From Sinotaia quadrata (taxonomy: Eukaryota > Mollusca > Gastropoda > Architaenioglossa > Viviparidae), in contig CM054179.1 of the NCBI GenBank assembly GCA_028829895.1, forward strand, positions 41,306,617 through 41,370,616: a stretch of DNA of 64,000 bases. The letters are read 5' to 3'. The notes beneath the pieces are model-generated. The model searched no databases and had not been told where the DNA came from. It saw only the letters and a list, made by a program, of their open reading frames with translations. Shown here in pieces: positions 51,701 to 61,700 of the stretch. Both the position numbers and the translations under genes were made by a program. Position 1 is the stretch's first letter. Each line of letters begins with the position of its first letter.

Positions 51701-54700
51701 CCTCAAATTGCGTCGACCTTCACTTTGAAGTGCCGCTTATAAGTGACGTGTGAGCTTACGTCATCTCCTTGGAACTCTGACATTAATAGTGAGTAATCAT
51801 TAGCACGGCTAACGCGCACATACTTAAGTCTAGGACTCTTAAGAAAATGAACACTATTATATCATTTGCAAAATAAGAACTCTAATGTTAAAAGTAATGC
51901 TTATTTTACATGTCAACTATTGTTAAAGCGGTCCCATTTGCCGCATAAGAATTGTGTAATTAATCTTTATTTTATATTTTGAATTTCATCATTTTCATCT
52001 CCCCTTATTTCCCACAGAGTGTATGACATTGGAAAGTTGAATGAATGATTAATCACTGTGCGAAAGAGTAGTGCCCCTTTTAAATCGGGAAATAAATAAC
52101 CTGATTTAAACATCTTTCAACTCTCTTGTTATTCATAGTTTTTGAGAGGGACGAAAGAATTTGTACTATTGTTTTGCACCGTTCGTCTGTTCATCCATTT
52201 ATTCACATTTATGATACACACTCACAACACACACCGCCAATAAAACGTTCCTTGGCATGACACTAATAAACTGGGCCCCACCCAAACATCAATGGAGTAT
52301 GTCATGTGTGTCTATGTAACAACCTGACACGACGTAGTACTGGCACACGTCACGGGCTTTTTTGGAGGTGCACCGGAGCAGGCCAAAAATAGACTTCACC
52401 CCTTGCATCTCTAACTTCAGCTCGGGTCGGCTTGTAACGAGCCATCCCGTTTTGTGACACTGCCATTGCAATGATAACCAGGGCTGGCCAGAACTAATTA
52501 TATATTTGACAAAAGAACCTGCCATTGCAATGATAACCAGGGCTGGCCAGAACTAATTATATATTTGACAAAAGAACCTGCCATTGCAATGATAACCAGG
52601 GCTGACCAGAACTAACTATAGGTTTGACAAAAGAACCTGCCATTACAATGATAATCAGGGCTGACCAAAATAATTATAGATTTGACAAAAGAACCTGCCA
52701 TTGCAATGATAACCAGGGTTGACGAGAACTAATTATAGATTTGACAAAGATAACGTGCCACTGAATAATAGCCATTACTGTTTATTATACCAAAAAATGT
52801 AAAAATAACAGTTTTGCTACTTTTCCAAAGGGAGCTAACTCTCTCACTGTGACTAATGGCTTAGTTTAACTAAGTAATAAAAAATATACATATTTCATGT
52901 AATTTATTTTTAATAACTAAATCTTTAAGAATACATGTATATTATAGAATAATCTTTTAAATCATTTGTATTTTACCTCTGAGTTTTATCCTACAGCTTT
53001 TCCATTAACACAAAAACGTGTCGAGAAAGGAACACATGTCTAAAGAGACCAAAATAAAATCAGAGGACATCTTCCCAGGCATTGTTGTTGATAGAGTATG
53101 GGTGATAAACAGCTTTGCCTAGGAGTAGGATAAGGATGGAAGATAGCCATCTTGAACCAGAACAGGGCCAAAGAAGATTCCACTGTATATGCCTGAATAG
53201 TGGACAAAAGCTGCAGTATGGGAAATGCTGTGAAACACACACAGTCCCGCTACTAAGTGCAATGCATTTTAATGTGTTCTCAGTTGCTACACTATACAGT
53301 ATGTAGATAGTTATAATGACATCACCGGACATAGCAGACTCATATTCATACATAACATTGTAATTCATAAGTAACTGAGTAACTTGTACAAGCTGTGAAC
53401 ATGTCTTCACCTTGGCTAAGGCAACTAGTAATACTACTTTAATGTTAATAATTTTAATGTTACTATGTTGACAGGCTCTGAGCAAGCTTCAATTTTGGCC
53501 AAGGCACAAATCATTGAAGGGTTACCTAAAAATGTAGAACAGTTATTAGGGGTTGTGAATGTTCCAGATCAGGTATGTGAATCCATTAGCTTCTTTTAAT
53601 TAATTAATTTTTTGCCATTCAATCCCATTTGATCTGTTTTTATATATCTTTTTAATGAAAAGGTACTCAAATGGCCTCATCCCTTATTGACTGAGTGGAA
53701 ATAATAATGATTAAATCCTGTAGGCACTCAAATGCCAGGGACTTGTAATATCTAAATCATCAAATTTGTAAAATATACATACCAAAAATTATACAAACTA
53801 ATGAATTTTTTCAGGTTTAATTTGTATTTTCTCAAAAAATTATTATAAGTCTATTTGAAAAGTAGTTGCAAATTTTAAGACAACTGTACTGTCATATAAA
53901 GGTAAGTACTGTCATATAAAGGTAAGAAATTAGAATTAGAGTCAGCAGCACTTATCAATCATAACATCTTTTTATCATCAGGGGACCAAAGGAATAATGA
54001 AGAGCAAACCCAAGGCATCTTTTTATCTTGAAATGACTGCATAAGAAAAAACTGAACCAGCATACCATTAACCTTTTGTCATTCATTCATTTAATGGGTT
54101 TTTCTAATGTTATCATCAGACTGATAATAATGAAACAGTGAATAATTTCTTTTATCAGTGAAATCTATACTGAAAATGAGAAAGTAAAACAACAGCACTT
54201 AATTAATCTTAGATTCTTTATAGTTTTATTGTTTATTGAACCAGCTAATCTAATATTAAAATTTGAAATAGTTTATATGTGGTTTACTGAAGATAGTTAT
54301 GTTTGAAATTATTTGGTTTTATTTTTTGGTTCATTCCCCACTGGTATGTGATTTTGTAATGGACTGCCAGTTCCATTTCTGATTTAGTTATAGACTGTCA
54401 GTTCTAGAATTCTTTATTTTATGTACCTAATTTTTTTCTCCTTTCACTTTAATCAAATCAGTTATTTCATGAAGTCATTCTGAAAAATAAACCTGCCTTA
54501 CACTCTTATCAGTGTAAATAACAAATTTTAGCCATCATTTAATATATATTATTTCTCTGATTTGGAATGAATTTCATTACAGAACCTGTTGCTGCAGAGA
54601 TACATCATGCTAGGACAGTATTGGAATACAACTTCAGAAAAACTTCCAAAACGAATTGACATCCGCAAACCTGGCTGGAAATTCCAGGCTCAGTATGGAA

Positions 54701-57700
54701 TACCTAATAAGCTACAAGGGTGTGTATGTTCATTATATTCATGAATGTTCTGTCCTTTCCCATATGCAGGATGTGTTGGTACAAATTTTAGTCCCAAAAC
54801 AACATTGCTGTAGCCATGTAAGTCATGGACAGTTATAAACACTGTGAAGTCTATTGTGAAGTATTCATTACACAAAGGCTAAGCTGGTATTGAAATATAA
54901 GTGTTTGAATTTTGTAAAATCACAATTTCGCTTCATTCTTTTAAAATGTTCATTTAGCATATCATTTTGCTTACACTGATTCCAATAAATTAATTGAAAC
55001 TATATTTATACAGTTGTTAAATCATTTAAAATAATTTCTTTGAAGAAATTAAAGTAAATTGATACAGTTTAATATTTTTGCTTCATTTTTATTTTTTAAT
55101 TTTATCTCATTTCTTTAAGTCTTTAATGCAAGCATTATGATGTCTTTTGAACTAACTTTATCACTTATGTTTATTTCTTTATCTTTTTTAATAATACTTT
55201 TAATAGTGTTATAATTGTTGAATGAAATCAGTTTAAAAGTAAGAAAGTAGTATTGAAGAGCACTCTAAAGGTGTAAGTATGAAAAGTTCTAATTTGAACG
55301 TTCATGATTACTTAAGCCCCTAAAATAAGACAAGATTGCTGCTACTCATATTCACAGATCCATCTTCAAGACATACAAAAACATCATGTTTTCGTCATAT
55401 TAATTTTTATACACATTAATGGCTTTTTTAATCTATTAAATTAGAAAAATGCATTTTTGGCTTGTTCTGATTGTCAAAGTTGTGTCTTGTTTAGATAGAA
55501 GCATCTTCATACAAAAAAAATAAAATAAAATTTCCAAGAATCAAATTATCCTGTGTTGGATTTAAAGATTTTGTTTCCACTCCCATCTTAACTCATTTTG
55601 ATATTGAACACATGGCTTAGGAAGGAATTTTGGTTCTGAAAAGGAGACGCAGTTCCTTAGGTAGGGAGAGCAAAGTTGCATGTGTTTGTGGTAGAATGTA
55701 TCTGACAGCCTACTTGTTCCAATTTCAATGGCCAGAAGATCCAGTGGGTGTAAAGATTGAAAAATTGTAACCAGGTTTATTTTCCCATTGATTGGTCTAG
55801 ATTTCTTGTTTTCATTAGATGTGCCATGTAACTGGATTAAAAATTAATGACAGTAGGTGGCTTTCTTATATGTGCAGCAAAAGAGAACAATAACACAGAA
55901 AGGTGAGAACTACTGGCCTTGACATTAGGCCATCACCTATAGAACAGGGAGAGATTTATTAGTAATTTTCTTTGCGCAAGCCTCAGCTTAGGACTTATGA
56001 TTGATTAGCTAGTGGCAGTACTATGACACTACCTGCTTCTTAATCTTTTTAAAAGTAAAAGTTGGAAGCAAACTTTGAAATCCTAAATCAACCAGCCAGT
56101 TATTCTACTGTTTGTGCAAGAAAACAAGACTTGGTATCTTTATTAGTAAAGAGTAAATGAAAATTAGCCAGCCAGTTATTCTACTGTTTGTGCAAGAAAA
56201 CAAGACTTAGTATCTTTATTAGTAATGAGTAGATGATAAATTAGCCAGCCAGTTACTCTAATGTTTCAGTTTGTGCAAGAAAACAAGACTTTGTATCTTT
56301 ATTAGTAATGAGTAGATGATAAATTAGCCAGCCAGTTACTCTACTGTTTCAGTTTGTGCAAGAAAACAAGACTTGGTATCTTTATAAGTAATGAGTTGAT
56401 GATAAATTACTGCTGCTTGCTTTAAGTCAGGACTGGAATATTTGTCTCACAGATGTATTTTGATTGATAATCTGCTACGACTTTGTCAATCACAAGTGAC
56501 ACAGCTGCCAAGTCTTGAGAAAAGAAGACTGATCAATCAGCCTTACCTCAACTCACACTTCTACTACAGAGGTCTGTTTGCATGAGTGGAGATAATTGTC
56601 TTCTATATGTCCTCTTTTGGCCAGTCCCTCATTATGGTGCATCCATGAGAGGGGTAGTCGTTACCTGACTTAATTTCTCCTAAAGCTTGTTTTTTCTATT
56701 TTTCGGGTTTTGGGGTATTTGCTTATGGTTTGTTTTGTATATTTTTTTTATGTGTTTAATTTTGTCTCATGTTGATTTTTATTGCATGAATAGATTAGAT
56801 TGGTAGAATGTTTTGGGTTTTTTTATTAAAGGGCAGCTTTAGGTAAATTGACCTGTCTTCTTCTGTAATTGAGTTTACTTTCATTTAATTTCTTTAGTTG
56901 GTCTTTTATTTGTTTCTGTCTATGCTTTGGTTTTTTGTTTGTTTGTGTGTGTGCGTGCATGTGCATGTGCATGTGTGTGTGTGGTTTTGATTGCCCAGGT
57001 TTATGTTTTTGTAAGAGATGTATTTTTTTCTTGTTTCATTTAATTTCTTATCTAGAATGTTTTTCAACTTATCTAGACTATTTCTTTTTCTTATCTAGAT
57101 TCTTTTTTGTCTTATTTAGACTGTTCTTTACCTTATTTAGAGTTAGACTGTTCTTTACTTGAGACTATTCTTTACCTTATTTAGACTGTTCTTTACCTTA
57201 TTTAGACTGTTCTTTACCTTATGTAGACTGTTCTTTGCCTTATGCAGACTGTTCTTTGCCTTATCTAGAATGTTCTTTGCCTTATCTAGAATGTTCTTTA
57301 CCTTATCTAGACTGTTCATTATCTTATTTAGACTGTTCTTTGCTTTATTAAGATTGCTCTTGGCAGTGTAGGCTTGCTGATTTGTTAACTGCTGGTGGTA
57401 TTTCTATTTGTTGGTTTTTCTTTGACCATATATTTTCCCCTTTATTTAGCCAAATGAGTGTATAGGAGATTACCCTCACACATACAACATAGGGAGATAA
57501 ATGAAAATTTTAGCTCACCAACAGTTTAGCACGATTAATCAGTTCTGATAAATATACTAAGAGAACTTTGAAAACTGCTTGGATAAAAAGTATAATCAAC
57601 TTTCTTTACTGGCAGTACTGTTTATTATTATTTTTTAAATCTGCAATACTGATTGCTACAGCTAGTAAATCATGCTATATTTAGTTCACATTTGTCTGTG

Positions 57701-58745
57701 GATGAATTATTTATTTAGCTCCTTTCATGATTGCTAAATTACACCTACATTTATTTTACCCACAAGAAATAATTGTGTATGTGTTTTTGTTTGTGAGTGA
57801 GTTCATATGCAAGCATGCACATACAACTAGTGTTATTAGCAAATTACTGATGCTCAAAAAAGAATTAAAAAACTACATATTTTTTATTTTTGCTACTAGG
57901 CAAGCCAGTTATCATTCGAGGATTGAGTGAATGGCTGGTAACATCAGACAAGCCCATTACACCATTTGCTGATGAAAATATTGTAGATGCAAGTGTTAAT
58001 TATACTCTGCCAAATATGTACCCCATTGTGCCTACAATTGATTTGGTGAAGGAAAATAACTATACATTAGAACACAATTTGGGTAAGTACTTATTTTGAT
58101 CAAACTTTCACTCAAAAATGTACCTTTTAAAAATTTAAACAGATTTTTTTTCCTATCAATCAGTAATTCAGATTTTATAAACTGCATGAAATTTTTTAAA
58201 TGTTTAAGTCTATAGTTTTAATTACCATTTGATATAGATTATTGCATTTTGCTCCTAGACAGTGAACAGTTATTGTGCCTGTTCTTTGAACATGTATGAA
58301 GACAATTATTGTGCTTGTTCTTAGAACATGTATGAAGACAATTATTGTGCTTGTTCTTAGAACATGTATGAAGACAATTATTGTGCTTGTTCTTAGAACA
58401 TGTATGAAGACAATTATTGTGCTTGTTCTTAGAACATGTATGAAGACAATTATTGTGTTTTGTTCCTATACAGTGTAGGAGGACAGTTATTGTGTTTTGT
58501 TCCTGGACATTTAGTGTATGAGGACAAATGGACCTGCCATAACAAAATGAGATGGAAGGAATTTCTTAGACACTTTGATAAACTCGAAGGAAAGCACTTT
58601 TATATTGGTGCAAGTTATAAGAAAATCAGACATCACTGAGCAGTTGTCAATTGACGGGTCTCCTCAAAATCTTCATTGTGAGAAAAAGAAGAAAATCATT
58701 TGGTTACATACAATCTAAATTTCTTAAACAACTCTCAGAAATATA

Positions 58746-58777
<32 letters not shown>

Positions 58778-61700
58778 TTTAAGATAGTATACTACTGATA
58801 GAAACACTCAACAAAGTATGAATATCACACTTACAACATATCACTAAAACAATTGATAAAGTCTTCTGAGCATAGATGAATTACATCATCTAATCCTCGT
58901 TGTCATTCTTTGTCTTTAGTTTTTGAGAAATTAAGGACCAAATGGCCACTCTTGTGGTCATGTAAATAGTCTTGCCAATCAGTTTAGGCAAACTGTATTA
59001 CATTGTCCATCTTATTTTCTGAGCTTTCATTGGACAATTGTTTTCATGTCCTCCAATGAAATGCATAATTTCCCACTTTCCAGAGTCATATAATTATAAT
59101 TAATTCCATTAAAAGAAAAAGGGGAAACAAGTATGGCATTTGAACCCTTTCATGAATTGATAAGAAACATGGTTGCATTGTTTAGAATGCATTTATTTTA
59201 ATATTTAGAGGTTGAATATAGCCAAAATATTACAAATTCTAATAGAAGGGCGTTAAACTTTCCAGAGGACAATGAGCTCTCAGAATCAACCCCATCACCC
59301 CCTCTGGTCAATTTCATTTGCTTTCAAGAAAGGAGGTGAGGTACATTGTGACTCATTTTGTAGTGGCAGGTGTCAAATATGGCTGTCTGCTGTACAGGTC
59401 ATATAATTATTTTACATGTACAAGACTTGACCCAGCTATCTGATAGTCATACAGACTTATGGGTAAAAATATTGCTCATCGCTGTGCATTACAATCATTG
59501 TTTAAAGACTATTTTCTTCTTTTAATTTATTTTGTTAGTAAATCCTCAAACATTACTTCCAATGAGGGAGAGAAATCTGACTGCTTGGCTGCTTTTTTAA
59601 AACAAGATATTTCTTGGAAATGTTTCATCCATAATTCTTAATGCAGCTGTAGCCACAGTAATACTAGTTTCTGAAGCTGTTCAGAAACTAGTATTACTGT
59701 GGCTACAGTTTTTCTCTTGGGATGAAGATAACTGAAGCTGTTCTCTTGGGATGAAGATAACTTTTGAATTAGTGTGATTGCGGCATGATGTTGCTTGTTA
59801 TTCCACTCTCAGATGTTAGATGACAGGCCTCATCATCATTTTCTTCCTAGTCAGCCTTTCAGAATGCATGTTTTAGTTACAGTTACTCCATAAAATCCTT
59901 CTGGCAGTGCAAATTGTATGTTCTTATTGCATCACATTCATCACCAAATTCTTTTACTATATATTTTTAATAGTTATATCTGTAATATGCTTGCCTTACA
60001 TTATTGGTGAAATTAAAAGTCAAGGCTGGAACTTGTCTAATTTTGATGCCAAATTTTGATAATATATATTTTTTTTTAAGTTCTTTATTTTTAACTACTG
60101 TACCATTATTTTACCTTAGAAGTTTTGAATTAATTAATACACATCATTTATCCCTTAGATGTTTAGAATTAATTAATGCAGAGCTTGTCTTATCAGTTTT
60201 GAATTAGTGCAGTACTTTTGCCTTTATCTAAAATATTTTGAATTAATTAGTGCAAAATTTGTGCAGTTATCTTAGATGTTCTTAATTAATTAGTACGGAA
60301 CTTGTGCCTTTACAATCTGTTCATTCACTTTTTGACATATCAGAATCATTTATCATATTTATAGGTTTGAAATCTGGCTGGAACCATGGCCATATTCACA
60401 CACTGTTCACTGTTCATTCCAACTACTGGAAGGCTGACCAACACCAAGCTCGCAACATTCTGCTGTGCTTGGGCTATGCTGTTGGACAAGCCCGCAGACA
60501 ATTTGGAGTAAGTTATGTGTCAGTCAGAAACAATTGAATGGGTTAACACAAAAAGGTACCCAGGAGATCTACAAAATAGCCAGCTTATATATTTGTCTAT
60601 ATATCTTATCACTCCATCCATCCATCTAAATGTCTCACTGTCATGTCTGGACAGAGATAAAAAGGATTGGATAAAGATAAAAAATTTAGCTTTTCTGAAA
60701 ACTTTTGGCTCTCAGTCAGTTATTATGTAATGTCTGGAAAATTGAGAAGCAGCCACAACTTGTTAGTAAACAATTCAAAGGTTCCGATAACCATAAAGAC
60801 AGAAAGGCTTGGATAAATATAAAGATAAAAATGGCTGATATAAGCAAGCTAACAGAATGGCTGGGATAAAGATAAAAAGGGCTGATATAAGCTTGCTAAT
60901 AGAATGGCTGGGATAAAGATAAAAAGGCTTTAATAAATATAGATAGATACAAAGGTCTGGTTAAAGATAAAAGTAATAAAAGCTGAGATAAAGATTAAAA
61001 AATTTAATAAAGATAAAAAGGGGCTCTGATAAACATATAAACTAAATAGCAGAGTTAAAGATGACAAGGCTTGGATAGAGATAAAATTGCTTGGATTATG
61101 ATAAAGATTCAAAGGTGTGGATTAAGATAAAATTAAAAGATGTGGATCAAGATGAAAAAGCTTGGGGTTACAAACAAAGAAACAAGACTGGGATAAAAAT
61201 TTAGAAACTTTGAGAGTGATATAAAGTCTCAGAGTAAAAAATAAAAATAAAAGGGCTTGGATAAGGATAAAAATTAAAGGTTTGGACAAAGATAAAAAGG
61301 ATTGGATAAAGATAATGATAAAAAGGCTTGGGGAAAAAAATCAAAGGCAAGAGAGAGCAAAACCAAAATCATTTTATCAGAGCTTGACTCTAATGCAATC
61401 CACCTTTTACCTTCATATCTAATTAAAAATTAAAATATAGATGCTGTGTTGACATCCACACCAATTTTAAGATAATGTGTCCCATCAGCAAGCCCATTAG
61501 TACGTGTATTAATTATTTTCTAAGAGATGCAGCAGTAAATGTGTGTACAGGACAAACAAAATAACTGTAAGTAGACAGCATGTATAACCTGTCCAATGTG
61601 ACTAACTGTCCTGTCAGGCTGTCTGGTAGACAGTTGAGAAAAGTGTCTTGCTGTTTTGTGATAATATAGCTTTACAGACCTGAAACTGTGGTTGATTCAT

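Larger units (their letters stand above)
43961..52459 (+). mobile_element. Full-length Gmr1-like LTR retrotransposon (Ty3/gypsy sequence type with integrase before RT), 8,499 bp
   Basis: Complete element: 5' LTR 43961-45679, primer-binding site near 45682, 463-bp leader, a single gag-pol frame 46143-50612, polypurine tract 50731-50740, 3' LTR 50742-52459, and CTGCC target duplications. The LTRs differ at one substitution (45413 G versus 52193 A) and one 1-bp deletion (A at 44963 is missing near 51743), so the insertion is very recent. The pol order is protease, integrase, RT, RNase H. The Gmr1 lineage of Ty3/gypsy elements, first recognised in deuterostomes, has this copia-like order. No env or chromodomain follows. 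The element lies in sense orientation within the MRPL37 intron and could affect its splicing or polyadenylation. Coding capacity appears intact; activity is not demonstrated. Confidence 0.95.
43007..53474 (+). other. MRPL37 intron between coding exons 2 and 3, 10.5 kb, mostly retrotransposon
   Basis: About 81% of this intron is the LTR retrotransposon at 43961-52459. The rest is a minisatellite at the donor (43007-43276), about 0.7 kb of plain AT-rich DNA, the 59-bp minisatellite that received the insertion, and 0.7 kb before the acceptor at 53474. Short open frames around 53040-53485 have no recognisable product. Confidence 0.85.
58083..60364 (+). other. MRPL37 intron, 2.3 kb, with repeats and a perfect inverted repeat
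   Basis: It contains the 36-bp array (58258-58500), a TA microsatellite (about 58748-58775), a perfect inverted repeat (59647-59708) and an ATTAATTA-rich array (60110-60305). A 67-codon frame at 58436-58639 has no recognisable family, and mL37 alignment needs no exon here. Confidence 0.7.

Noticed and set aside
53060..53485. 141-codon antisense frame in the MRPL37 intron
   Set aside because: No recognisable domain; it crosses the exon 3 acceptor on the opposite strand. Chance or decayed repeat is more likely.
57159..57371. Phe/Leu/Arg-rich open frame as a membrane protein
   Set aside because: Entirely translation of the 18-bp minisatellite.
58436..58639. 67-codon frame as an extra MRPL37 exon
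   Set aside because: It begins inside the 36-bp array, has no homologous segment in mL37, and exons 6 and 7 already join in phase.
59647..59708. microRNA precursor
   Set aside because: The stem is perfectly paired with a 4-nt loop, unlike normal pre-miRNA hairpins. More likely a recent palindrome.
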